Below are positions 41,462 to 50,699 of a DNA stretch of 64,000 bases, piece by piece (positions within the stretch are counted from its first letter, which is position 1; each line of letters begins with the position of its first letter). The stretch comes from Nitzschia sp. pyKryTriq1 (lineage: Eukaryota; Bacillariophyta; Bacillariophyceae; Bacillariales; Bacillariaceae), in NCBI GenBank assembly GCA_956465555.1, contig OY101115.1, positions 124,001 through 188,000 on the forward strand, in the 5' to 3' direction. A program made the position numbers and the translations under genes. The notes under the pieces are model-generated. The model saw only the letters and a program-made list of their open reading frames with translations, was not told the DNA's origin and made no database searches.

Positions 41462-44400
41462 ATGGCGGAACAACCTTGCTCACCGGGCACTAATAGTACC
41501 AGTAGGAATCCTTCGATATTATTTGAGAGGGGCTCATCGTCACCGTACGAAGATGCTGAGAGCAGTGCCGAGGTGGGAGAACCTTTGTTTGAAGAGCTGC
41601 AAGCCTTGCTGACGCCTGCCCCACCCGACGAGTCAGCAGCTTCCTCCTCTCGTAGTCGAAGACGAAATAATGGCATGGAAAAGCCGACCCAGCAAGCAAT
41701 CGAAAAGCTAGGATACGAGACGGCCCACGCCATGGTCAACGCCAGAGCCCAAATCGCTTGGTCGGGAATTGTGTACAGTCCCGAGTGGCCTGCCACGAAG
41801 CACATTCGAGGAGGCGTTCCTATTCCTGTACTGAACCCGTCCATGATATTACTTTGTTTACGAGAAGACCGCTTATTTCGAGCAAACGCGATAGTTCTCG
41901 CCCGACTTTCCAAGGATCTTGGCGTGACGGGTATCGTCCATGAGGCGATGGATTTCTGGAAACTCAACAAGAAATTCCCCAGACTGTCTTCCACCCCTGA
42001 CTTGTCCACCATTTATTCCTTTGATCGGTACCACCTGCTGACTTGTTTCAAGTGTGCCATCTTTGTTGCTCGAACCTTTGAAGCCATGACATTGCTAGAA
42101 ATCCGTAACGATGAGGTCATTCGACCCAAGGTTCTGGCGTGTCTCCGAACCATGGAACAGAATCTGATTATTGTTGATACAGATACAGAGGATGAATCTC
42201 GTGATACAACCACGGATATGCGCCGGCATCCAGTAGAACAACTCGACCTTAGAACCGGAAAGGTGCCGGCAACCTTTCCCTCTTTGAAAGGAGCTGGAGA
42301 TCTTGTCGTGGTTCGAGCTGGATCCGATGCGCAACCAAGGAAAAGGAAGCGTCCTAGTAGTACTGTAGTGGCGATAGAACAGGTTTGCCTGAAAACTGGA
42401 AAGGTGCTGGGTACTTTTCCAAGCGCGGCAGAAGCGACTTCTATTGTCGGTGGTGCCGATATCAGCAGAAGAAGTCGTATTATTCACGCAGTTCTGGCTG
42501 GAAGATCGAAATCAGCGTTTGGATATTTTTGGCGGAAACGAGGATCCGAACGTTTGCCGCATGGGCTTGGAGAACCTGCGAATTCTTCTGCTGACGAAGA
42601 GGACTATGATGATTGCCAGCATGAGCAAGAAGAAAACGACGACGGCAGCCTCTCGGATGAACTGCAATCAAGGAAGAACACGCCAAATGTCTACCAACGC
42701 CAGCAGCCAGTAGAGCAACTCGATATCAAAACTGGAAAAGTGCTGGCAACCTTTCCCTCTATGAAGAAAGCTGCAGACTACGTCGGGACTACAGTGCAAA
42801 ATATTCAAAAGACAGTGTATGGAAGAAATGTATCAGCCAGCGGCTATTTTTGGCGGCGAGTTGGGTCCGATGAGAAACCAAGGGAGAAGAAGCCTAGTGT
42901 TCCAGTGGCGGTAGAACAGATTTGTCTGAAATCCGGAAAGGTGTTGGGTACTTTCCGAAACACGTCAGACGCGACCTCTACTGTCGGTGGTTCCGATATC
43001 AACCGAAAAAGTCGTACGATTCACGAGGTACTGGATGGAAGATCGAAATCAGCGTTTGGTTATTTTTGGCGGAAACGAGGATCCGAACGTTTGCCGCATG
43101 GGCTTGGAGAACCTGCGAATTCTTCTGCTGACGAAGAGGACTATGATGATTGCCAGCATGAGCAAGAAGAAGACGCCGACGACGATGGCAGCCTTTCGGA
43201 TGGACCGCCATCAAGAAAGAACACGCCCAAAAATAGAGAACACTGGCAGCCAGTAGAACAACTCGATATCAAAACTGGAAAAGTGCTGGCAACCTTTCCC
43301 TCTATGAAGAAAGCTGCAGACTACGTCGGGACTACAGTGCAAAATATTCAAAAGACATTATATGGAAGAAATGTATCAGCCAGCGGCTATTTTTGGCGGC
43401 GAGTTGGGTCCGATGAGAAACCAAGGGAGAAGAAGCCTAGTGTTCCAGTGGCGGTAGAACAGATTTGTCTGACATCCGGAAAGGTGTTGGGTACTTTCCA
43501 AAACACTGCAGAAGCGACCTCTACTGTCGGTGGTTCCGATGTCAACCGAAAAAGTCGTAATATTCACGAGGTACTGGCTGGAAGATCGAATGCAGCGTTT
43601 GGATATTTTTGGCGAAAACTTGAATCCGAACGTTTGCCGCATGGGTTCGTCGAACCTGTGAATTCTTCTGCCGACGAAGAGGACTATGATGATTGCCAGC
43701 ATGAGCAAGAAGAAGACGCCGACGACGATGGCAGCCTTTCGGATGGACCGCAATCAAGAAAGAACACGCCCAAAAATAGAGAACACTGGCAGCCAGTAGA
43801 ACAACTCGATATCAAAACTGGAAAAGTGCTGGCAACCTTTCCATCTATTAAGGGTGCTGCAGACTACGTCGGAACTGCAAAGCAAAGTATTCAGTCGGTT
43901 ATATATGGGAAAAACATTACATCGGTCGGCTATTTTTGGCGGCGAGTTGGATCCGATGAACAACCAAGGAAGAGGAAGCTTAGTCCCGGAGTGGCGGTAG
44001 AACAGGTCTGTCTGAAAACTGGAAAGGTACTGGCTACTTTCCCAAGCACGTCAGAAGCGACTTCTTCTGTCGGTGGTTCCGATGTCAACCGAAAAAGTCG
44101 TAATATTCACGCAGTGCTGGATGGAAGATCGGAATCAGCGTTTGGATATTTTTGGCGGAAACGAGGATCCGCACGTTTGCCGCATGGGTTCGTAGAACCT
44201 GCGAATTCTTCTGCCGACGAAGAGGACTATGATGATGGTCAGGATGAGCAAGAAGAAGAAGACGAAGAAGACGACGGCAGCCTTTCCGATGAAACACCAT
44301 CAAGAAAGAACACGGCAAAAGTCTACCAACGCCGGGAGCCAGTAGAACAACTTGATATCAAGACTGGAAAAGTGCTGGCGACCTTCCACTCCATAACCGC

Positions 44401-45277
44401 AGCTGGAAAGGCCGTCGGGGTTGCACATCAAAGCATACAGCAGGTAATCTATGGCACTCAAAATGTTGCTGCGGGCTATTTTTGGAGGCGAGTTGGATCC
44501 GACGAGAAACCAAGAAAAAAGAAGCTTTCCGCCAATGCCGTCGCGGTAGAACAGGTTTGTATGAAAACTGGCAAGGTACTGGGTACTTTCCCAAGCTTGT
44601 CCGAAGCGCATGCGAGTGTCGCCGGTCCCAATGCCATCAGAAAAAGAAAGGGAAACAGCCATAATATTAACCAGGTGGTAGCGGGAAGGTCGCAGTCAGC
44701 GTTTGGATATTATTGGCGGAAAATCGGATCCAAAAGAGTGCCGTATTGCTTGAGGCCCGACTACAAACAACCTCACCAATCCCTCTCGGTCCCAGTGGAG
44801 CAGCTGGATTTATCGACAGGAGAAGTATTGTGGAAATTCTCGTCAATTGAGAAAGCTTCTAAATCAGCGGGGGTTTCCCGAAACTCCATTCGCTCTGTAA
44901 TGGATGGAATGAAAGAATCCGCTGGTGGATATTATTGGAGAGTGGTTGGTTCACGAAACCTCCCCGATTCTTCGAACCAAAGAGGACGGGTACAGGTATC
45001 ACCTCGCAAATCAGCCGCGAAACGACTCGCCGTCGACCACACTCCGTCAGAACAAGCAGCATCCGATGATAACAATAATAATAATAGAGCGAATGACAGA
45101 TTGGCACGACCTCGAAAGCGAGCACGAGGAGTCGTCGTCGTCGCCGTCAACACCCAAAAGCGAAACAATGCGGAATACTGGGCTCGGCTTGCCGAAAAGC
45201 AATGTAGGCAAACGCATCGCACCTTCAAGGAACTGAGACGTGCCGTCCTATCAACTCGTGTAGGACGCGGAACTTGA
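41462..45277 (+). CDS. NUMOD1-like repeat protein, paralog B (single exon)
   Basis: 1271 residues from the ATG at 41462; the frame also runs 15 bases upstream without an ATG. The N-terminal domain (about 30-235) matches paralog A closely: GEPLFEELQALLTP, KPTQQAI, ETAHAMV, SGIVYSPEW, RGGVPIP, LGVTGIVHEA, CAIFVARTFEAMTLLEIR. Eleven repeats follow. They alternate between a short type (VEQLD...GYFWRRVGSDE) and a long type (VEQ(V/I)C...GYFWRKRGSERLPHG), usually with an acidic NSSADEEDYDD linker after the long type. The first repeat has lost about 20 residues, including the helix region and GYFWR. The C terminus has a basic segment and AEKQCRQTHRTFKELRRA, as in paralog A. No nuclease, transposase or reverse-transcriptase motif is visible. 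The tandem helix-turn-helix array suggests DNA binding; that is inference. Confidence 0.88.
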   Translation: MAEQPCSPGTNSTSRNPSILFERGSSSPYEDAESSAEVGEPLFEELQALLTPAPPDESAASSSRSRRRNNGMEKPTQQAIEKLGYETAHAMVNARAQIAWSGIVYSPEWPATKHIRGGVPIPVLNPSMILLCLREDRLFRANAIVLARLSKDLGVTGIVHEAMDFWKLNKKFPRLSSTPDLSTIYSFDRYHLLTCFKCAIFVARTFEAMTLLEIRNDEVIRPKVLACLRTMEQNLIIVDTDTEDESRDTTTDMRRHPVEQLDLRTGKVPATFPSLKGAGDLVVVRAGSDAQPRKRKRPSSTVVAIEQVCLKTGKVLGTFPSAAEATSIVGGADISRRSRIIHAVLAGRSKSAFGYFWRKRGSERLPHGLGEPANSSADEEDYDDCQHEQEENDDGSLSDELQSRKNTPNVYQRQQPVEQLDIKTGKVLATFPSMKKAADYVGTTVQNIQKTVYGRNVSASGYFWRRVGSDEKPREKKPSVPVAVEQICLKSGKVLGTFRNTSDATSTVGGSDINRKSRTIHEVLDGRSKSAFGYFWRKRGSERLPHGLGEPANSSADEEDYDDCQHEQEEDADDDGSLSDGPPSRKNTPKNREHWQPVEQLDIKTGKVLATFPSMKKAADYVGTTVQNIQKTLYGRNVSASGYFWRRVGSDEKPREKKPSVPVAVEQICLTSGKVLGTFQNTAEATSTVGGSDVNRKSRNIHEVLAGRSNAAFGYFWRKLESERLPHGFVEPVNSSADEEDYDDCQHEQEEDADDDGSLSDGPQSRKNTPKNREHWQPVEQLDIKTGKVLATFPSIKGAADYVGTAKQSIQSVIYGKNITSVGYFWRRVGSDEQPRKRKLSPGVAVEQVCLKTGKVLATFPSTSEATSSVGGSDVNRKSRNIHAVLDGRSESAFGYFWRKRGSARLPHGFVEPANSSADEEDYDDGQDEQEEEDEEDDGSLSDETPSRKNTAKVYQRREPVEQLDIKTGKVLATFHSITAAGKAVGVAHQSIQQVIYGTQNVAAGYFWRRVGSDEKPRKKKLSANAVAVEQVCMKTGKVLGTFPSLSEAHASVAGPNAIRKRKGNSHNINQVVAGRSQSAFGYYWRKIGSKRVPYCLRPDYKQPHQSLSVPVEQLDLSTGEVLWKFSSIEKASKSAGVSRNSIRSVMDGMKESAGGYYWRVVGSRNLPDSSNQRGRVQVSPRKSAAKRLAVDHTPSEQAASDDNNNNNRANDRLARPRKRARGVVVVAVNTQKRNNAEYWARLAEKQCRQTHRTFKELRRAVLSTRVGRGT
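42704..44880 (+). repeat. Higher-order coding repeat, 543-base units
   Basis: Within paralog B, units starting at 42704, 43247 and 43790 are spaced exactly 543 bases apart, and the next starts about 546 bases on (44336). Each unit codes for one short-type repeat, one long-type repeat and the acidic linker. The first two units are almost identical at base level, the third slightly less so, and the fourth diverges after its first half. This points to recent amplification or homogenisation of a two-module unit. Confidence 0.88.
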
Positions 45278-46230
45278 TACAACTTGCGGGATGCGGGATC
45301 CAACGTACGATTACGTACTACATAGCCCAAGACAACAATGCAATCGTATTCTCGTCACTAAAAATGGAACAAGCTGGCGCTATCTTTTCTGCTGTATAAG
45401 TTTAAAGACGAGATCTCTTTGTACTACTACTACTAGTACTAGTAGTGGAATGCGCAGTCCCAAGTAGGGCATTGTAGCTGCGAAGTACCGTGCGATGATG
45501 ATGATGATGATGATTCACGAGTGAGACGATAGGGAGTGAGGGAGGAGTCCAGTCGAGAGAGTCAATTTTATGAAATTGAATAGTATGACCACATCTTTGT
45601 TTGAAGTTTCAAGTTCAAGAAGCATATCATCAGAGCAGTACTTGTTGAAACAACGGTGAAAAGCCAGACTATTGTATCACTAAGATAACAAAGTCAGTCT
45701 AAGCTAAACGCACAGTGTAACAGTAACCTTCGTATCGTTAGATTCGTAGACAACAATGAGATCAAGAGATGATACTCATTGTTGTTTTCCTACTCAACCA
45801 CTAGAAGAACGAACGGTGGCGGGGATGACGACGGTTCGAACAAAACGTTCGATGATACTCATTGTTGTTTTCCTACTCAACCACTAGAAGAACGAACGGT
45901 GGCGGGGATGACGTTCGTTGTGATTTGGATTGTCGACGTGTCATCCTGATGGTCCGTACGTGGTGCGGTCCCATGATAAGCCTTATCTCCAACAGTACTA
46001 TACTACTAGTAGTAGTACTTTTTGTAGATGCGGGATGAGACGCCCTTACTCTGTGGTGTCTTTTATTGTGAAATACTCGTATGGTACATCATGCACAATC
46101 TATTTTAATGCATGCCATATATAATAGCAACAAGTAGATACGTATACCGGTATTGACGACTCCTCACTCTCCCGGAGAGAATTCATTCATTCATTCATTC
46201 ATTCATTGCGAAATCAGGCTCAAAGCTCAT
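45278..46230. other. Intergenic with CTA run, 63-base direct repeats and hairpin
   Basis: No gene supported. CTA/TAG runs at 45424-45448 and ATG repeats near 45496-45513 follow paralog B. A hairpin and a pair of 63-base direct repeats lie at 45750-45913. A (attc)n microsatellite at about 46181-46206 precedes the next start. Confidence 0.55.
45768..45913. repeat. Pair of identical 63-base direct repeats next to a hairpin
   Basis: 45768-45830 and 45851-45913 are the same 63 bases (gatgatactcattgttg ... ggcggggatgacg), separated by the 20-base spacer acggttcgaacaaaacgttc. An 11-base perfect inverted repeat, acaacaatgag (45750-45760) and ctcattgttgt (45775-45785), overlaps the start of the first copy. 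The second copy keeps only the right arm. Confidence 0.85.
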
Positions 46231-47088
46231 ATGATCATCCGACCGGCTAATATTTTCCTGTTTTGGATCACGAGCTGCTACTACTGCTGCTGCTGCTGCC
46301 TGTTTGTTATTGGTCCTTCTCTTGGATTCATTCTTCCTACAGCATCATCCTATATTATTACTCGAACTGGTACCGATGCTGCTGTCCAGAGTCGAGGAGG
46401 AGGAGGAGAAGATTATCGGCGAATCATCATCCAACATGTATTACTACACATGTCCAAAAATCAGAATCAGAATCAGAATACCTACAACGATTCGGGCCCA
46501 GAAGAAGACGAAAAAGAAGCCTCCGCATCATCCAGCAATCAGAAGCCATCACGACTATCATCATCATCAAGACCACCATCATCATTATTATTTGATTCGT
46601 TTGCGACATCGTCTTTTTATCGGACCTTTTTGTTCACGGGCGCGCTGTTGAGTAGTCCATCCGTCCGAGACGTTTTGGGATATCCTGGAGTATTCGCTAT
46701 TGTAACAGCTACCTTTGCCGCCTATTTTTATGATACCAAATTCAATTATTTGGTCGATGTCGTCACGCCCCGACGACAAGCGGCCTTGCAGGCCATTCGA
46801 GAATACAAAACACAACAACTCGGTGGTGTATTAGGTACTGGTACTGTTACTGGTGGTGGTGGATCATTGCCCGACTTGTTGGATGCCTATGAAACCGCAC
46901 TGCGAGAAGAATTGGAAACTCGAGTTATTCTACGGATACCATCACCATCATCACCACCACCACCATCATCACCAGCAGCAGCGTTGTTGTTGTTGTGGGT
47001 GATTGAAATGGATGCATCCCAAGAAGATCGAGCGGCGGCACCCCAACTGTTGGGACTTGAGATTACGGATCAATACACTCTGGAATAA
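46231..47088 (+). CDS. Probable plastid-targeted membrane protein of unknown function
   Basis: 285 residues from the ATG at 46231; the frame extends upstream only through an attc repeat without an ATG. The N terminus is a strong signal peptide with a Cys run (YYCCCCCLFVIGPSLGFILP) and a LGF motif of plastid presequence type. After a Ser-rich disordered stretch (to about 120) there is a conserved-looking part at about 125-215, with one or two hydrophobic segments (FLFTGALLSSPSVRD, YPGVFAIVTATFAAYFYD) and a basic VDVVTPRRQAALQAIREYK helix. The C-terminal segment ends in an acidic LGLEITDQYTLE. No family recognised. Confidence 0.75.
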   Translation: MIIRPANIFLFWITSCYYCCCCCLFVIGPSLGFILPTASSYIITRTGTDAAVQSRGGGGEDYRRIIIQHVLLHMSKNQNQNQNTYNDSGPEEDEKEASASSSNQKPSRLSSSSRPPSSLLFDSFATSSFYRTFLFTGALLSSPSVRDVLGYPGVFAIVTATFAAYFYDTKFNYLVDVVTPRRQAALQAIREYKTQQLGGVLGTGTVTGGGGSLPDLLDAYETALREELETRVILRIPSPSSPPPPSSPAAALLLLWVIEMDASQEDRAAAPQLLGLEITDQYTLE

Positions 47089-47470
47089 TAGCGAAGAACC
47101 ATCAACTGCTGCGCCAGCATAGTGACTACTTGTGTCTCCAAACTGTATCATGGTTCCCACAACACTTACTAGACTACTCAGCCTGATTATTTACTCTGCG
47201 ACTTTCTATTCTTGTACTCTAGCTAGTAGTAGAGCACAAAACGCAACCAAGAACAACCAAGCATGTGGAAATAGAATGATATTGAAAAATGGAATTCTTT
47301 ATCAATTACTACTTACTTCTCGTCGTTGAGTATAGATCATCTATTAGATAGCAACCCCATACATGCTTTCTTTGTCTTTGTCTTCGACATCTATGAATAT
47401 GAAACCACCATGAAATGAAAAAGAACACGATTGATGAAACCATCCATCGTCGAAATCCCAAATTTTCGTC
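47089..47470. other. Convergent 3' spacer
   Basis: 382 bases between two stops facing each other. Contains a short tagctagtagtagag patch and nothing else that I can identify. Confidence 0.5.
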
Positions 47471-49339
47471 CTACCTCCAACGTCTATTTTTACCAGCGAC
47501 ACCGGCAGTGTCCTCGGCAAAGAGATGAGTGATATGTTCACCCGCTTCGTCCTGATGCTGATGGTCGTCACCACGTCGTCTCGTGCTTTTGCTGTTTTTG
47601 CTTTTGCTTCTCTTGTTGGAAGAATACTTGAGAATATTGGACGATCGTGTGCTAGGAGTACGACGGAATCTCAAAAGATTCCGATCTTCCAATGTGCCAG
47701 AGCCAAGCTTCTTGACCTCATCGGGATGCTCCAGCAGATTCGAACGAAGTTGCTTGGTACTACTACTAGGTGTGATCATTTCTGTTTCCACCGCCCGAGG
47801 AGCAATGCTATTTTTGTAGGAAGGATCTTTTTTCTTGTTGCCTTTTCTGCTGCTAGTAGTAGTCCTTGGTTTGGGTACCGGGGTAGAGTCATTATCTCTC
47901 TTCACAAGTCCGGAGGGAGAGATAGTACCAACAACAGAGGTGGGACGATCGGTCTCGTGGAGAAGAGCTTCCGTCAGTGCAGGGAGTCTTGATGGCGGAC
48001 TTTTGGATCTATGATAACCCAAAGTATTGTCGATGGTGGCGTGACTGGTAGTTGGTTTGTCGTTGTTGACATCACTGGTGCTGTTGGGGGCATCGTCCTT
48101 CTTGTTGGCTGATGATGTCCAAGCGAGACGCCTCAGGGAGCCGATGCTTCGTGAGCGTCGAAAGCTTTTGGCCCTATTGCTCTTGTTCTTGTTGTTACCT
48201 CCTTTGGTAGGACTCTTAGATCTCGATCTGGCCAAGTCTTTTTTCCAGCTTCGGTCTCGTTGTTGCTCTTGTTGCTCTGCTGAAGAGGGGGTGGCTGCTT
48301 CCTGTTCGAGAGGGGCGACTCTTGATGCGGCGACAAGTCGCCTTTCCTGCTGTTCCCTCATGTAGCCCAGTTTCAAAATCTGACGCAGCACTTCTGTCTT
48401 TTGCTTTTTCAAGACAGCTCGTTCCAACCGACAAGAAGGATGAAACGTTGATTTGACTTTGCAGGCACTTCGAAAGGCAAAGTCTTCCACAGTTTTCTCC
48501 ATGAATGAAAAGTGATGCATACAATGTTGACAACAGTTGTTGTTGTTGTTGTTGTTGATGCTGCTGCTGATGCTGTGGTAGGCAGAGGATAATGGATCGT
48601 CTCCACCGCTGCTGAGCAATCCCTCCCAAAAACTCCCAAAGAATGAACCGGCACCACCATCACCACATGTCGGTCCATTATTTGTGGCGGCCTGTAAATC
48701 AGTCGTCGAATCATGATGCACGTTGGAAGACAATGGCACTTGTACTAGCGGCAATGGTTGATCGAGGTCATTGGGCGTCACAGATATCTCATTAGGATCA
48801 GTCGTGACTGCATCCAGTTGTTGGCGTCGAGCTTTCCTCTCAAAGACAACAGATGCCGCTTGTTTTTGTTTTTGTTGGTATGCAGCTTGACGGATGTTCT
48901 CCATCATCATCCGCTCTTCGTCATTATCGCTGGAGTTGGACTCGTTCTCTGCTGGTGGGTCGTCTCGACCCCCCGCAGTCTCGGGTACTGTGGCAGGCCT
49001 CATGTAAGCGGCCTCCTCTGGTAGGACTTCGGCATCAAGAAGCTCATCCTCTCGAGTATCCTTCTTTTTCTTCTTCTTGCGCGGCTCCTGCACCGCTGCT
49101 ACTTGTCCACCTCGCGTACTAATATCTCTGTGTGATGGTTGTAAGGACCTTTGTAGAGAAGTCGTTTTGTGGAGAGGAACGACCGATATTTTCTTGGACG
49201 TCCTCAATTGCGTTTTCATCCAGTGAACCCCGATTCCCTCAAAATTCAATGGCGTGGGTGCTCGTTTGGGAAGAACCCAACTAATCTCGGGTCGAGGTTG
49301 ATGGTGACCACTGCTACTACTCTTGTTGTTTATCCTCAT
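47471..49339 (-). CDS. Basic low-complexity protein of unknown function
   Basis: 622 residues from the ATG at 49339; the open frame continues eight codons upstream without an ATG. No signal peptide or membrane segment. Lys/Arg/Ser-rich runs (KRSKSKNSKSTRRRG, ARSRSKSPTKGG, AKSFRRSRSIGSLRRLAW) look like nuclear-localisation or phosphorylated linker sequence. The only stretch with a folded look is about residues 270-340 (NCCQHCMHHFSFMEKTVEDF, then ACKVKSTFHPSCRLERAVL and a helical KKQKTEVLRQILKLGYMREQ), with several Cys and His. I do not recognise a family and assign no function. Confidence 0.7.
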   Translation of the reverse strand: MRINNKSSSSGHHQPRPEISWVLPKRAPTPLNFEGIGVHWMKTQLRTSKKISVVPLHKTTSLQRSLQPSHRDISTRGGQVAAVQEPRKKKKKKDTREDELLDAEVLPEEAAYMRPATVPETAGGRDDPPAENESNSSDNDEERMMMENIRQAAYQQKQKQAASVVFERKARRQQLDAVTTDPNEISVTPNDLDQPLPLVQVPLSSNVHHDSTTDLQAATNNGPTCGDGGAGSFFGSFWEGLLSSGGDDPLSSAYHSISSSINNNNNNNCCQHCMHHFSFMEKTVEDFAFRSACKVKSTFHPSCRLERAVLKKQKTEVLRQILKLGYMREQQERRLVAASRVAPLEQEAATPSSAEQQEQQRDRSWKKDLARSRSKSPTKGGNNKNKSNRAKSFRRSRSIGSLRRLAWTSSANKKDDAPNSTSDVNNDKPTTSHATIDNTLGYHRSKSPPSRLPALTEALLHETDRPTSVVGTISPSGLVKRDNDSTPVPKPRTTTSSRKGNKKKDPSYKNSIAPRAVETEMITPSSSTKQLRSNLLEHPDEVKKLGSGTLEDRNLLRFRRTPSTRSSNILKYSSNKRSKSKNSKSTRRRGDDHQHQDEAGEHITHLFAEDTAGVAGKNRRWR

Positions 49340-50699
49340 GGTTAACGCTTCAGTACAATCCAATGCAGCAACAGGAGGAAGAAAGTAATAGAGGAATAAG
49401 AATTATAATGCGATGAGACTTCTTTTGGTGTTAAAAATCTTGTCTTGAGTTTCGCGTTTTTTCGCGTATCGCGATGATCGGAGAAATACATCAGACGTCT
49501 AAGTAAGTCGATGCGTTGAGCCGTTGGTTTTGATTACTATGGAAGTTCGCCAAAAGCACTGTGCGTTGGATTGTGCCTTCTCCACGTTATACTGCGAAAT
49601 CAGAATAGCCCTTGCGTGGATATATATGCCTATACATGACCAGGAAATCGCTAAATCCACCGAGTCTGAAAAATACTGGACTCTCGGCGAGCTCCAAAAC
49701 CGGATACGATGTCGTCATCACTCTTATGTTGGCAAAGAGGTACGTGTAGCTGGTACCGGTACATCATTGTACAAGTATGTACAGTACTTGTACCGGTAAA
49801 CACTTGGCAAGCCCTGGGGTGTACCAAATGTCTGTCCGTCTATCAATACCACCCGATACCCGATAACCGGCCGTTACCCGATACAACACGTCGTCCGTCC
49901 GAGCCCCCTTCTGATGCTGCTAATGTTGAGACAATACCCCGGCCTGATGGGGGCGACGAACGCGCGTCCCCCAAACACTGTTTTCACGAGAGTCAACAAG
50001 CCTCTCTCCAAAAAATAATAGCCCGCCATCCTCGTCCAAATATAAGAAAAGTGCGTTGTTGCTTGTATTCGTAGATTGAGTCCTTGTTGTGGTATAGAGC
50101 GATGGATGGATAGTGGGCTCCGCTGGGCCTGTTTGTTTCGTTGAGAAGAACAAGAACAAGAAGAAGAAGTTGGGCTGCTCGAACAAGAGAGAGGTTAGAG
50201 GTGAGAAGGACCTGCCGGTAGTCGAGAAGATGCATGCTGCTCGTACTATTCGTCGTTCGATAAGATCAAGCAGCCTCGTGGTACTACTTGCCAACAGCAG
50301 GAAGAACATCGCCATCGTCCATAATATCATTGTCCCTTTCGGTGCGAGGATGATGATGATGAAGAATGACTAGACGCGACATCGTCCGGCGTGCGCGCGT
50401 GCCAGCTAAAAGATCACTTAAGTTTATATAACCATCATATTGGAATATAAACATTCCTCAGATCGCCAATCGAAATACAATGATATATGCCTCCACGCGC
50501 ACGTCAGTCACGCAAAAGGAAGGGATCGCCAACACAAAGCAAAACCAGACCGCATCTCAGGAAAAGGCGTGAAGCGTAGAGTTGCAACAGGAGAGACAAG
50601 AAAGGACATTATCATTGTTATAGAGTACCTACAAGTCCTATCGTTCTGGAAAATACAGTAGAAAGGAAAGGAAAGGAAAGGAAACCAAGTTGCCCAAAG
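49340..50699. promoter_or_regulatory. Divergent intergenic region with repeat copy and purine tract
   Basis: Lies between two divergent genes. GTAC-type words cluster at 49738-49798 (ggtaccggtac, gtacaagtatgtacagtac, gtaccggtaa). A copy of the 290-base dispersed repeat lies at 50001-50290. A (ggaaa)n purine run at 50661-50685 sits 15 bases before the ATG at 50700. No gene is supported inside. Confidence 0.5.
50001..50290 (+). repeat. Dispersed repeat, copy 2 of 2
   Basis: Matches 6361-6650 in order and orientation: cctctctccaaaaaata, agcccgccatcctcgtcc, gttgttgctt, gatggatgg, ttcgttgagaag, gctgctcga, gtcgagaagatgcatgctgc, agatcaag. Identity is about 80 percent by eye. There is no gene next to it on its left side, unlike copy 1. 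Confidence 0.6.

Noticed and set aside
42704-44880. Regular repeats as a CRISPR-like array
   Set aside because: Units are 543 bases, fully coding, and lie inside one long open frame in a eukaryotic genome.
26076-45277. Inverted paralogs as ends of a giant transposon
   Set aside because: No terminal inverted repeats, transposase, integrase or target-site duplication could be seen; the genes between are ordinary host genes.
45768-45913. 63-base repeats as attachment sites of an inserted element
   Set aside because: Only 20 bases lie between them, too little for an element.
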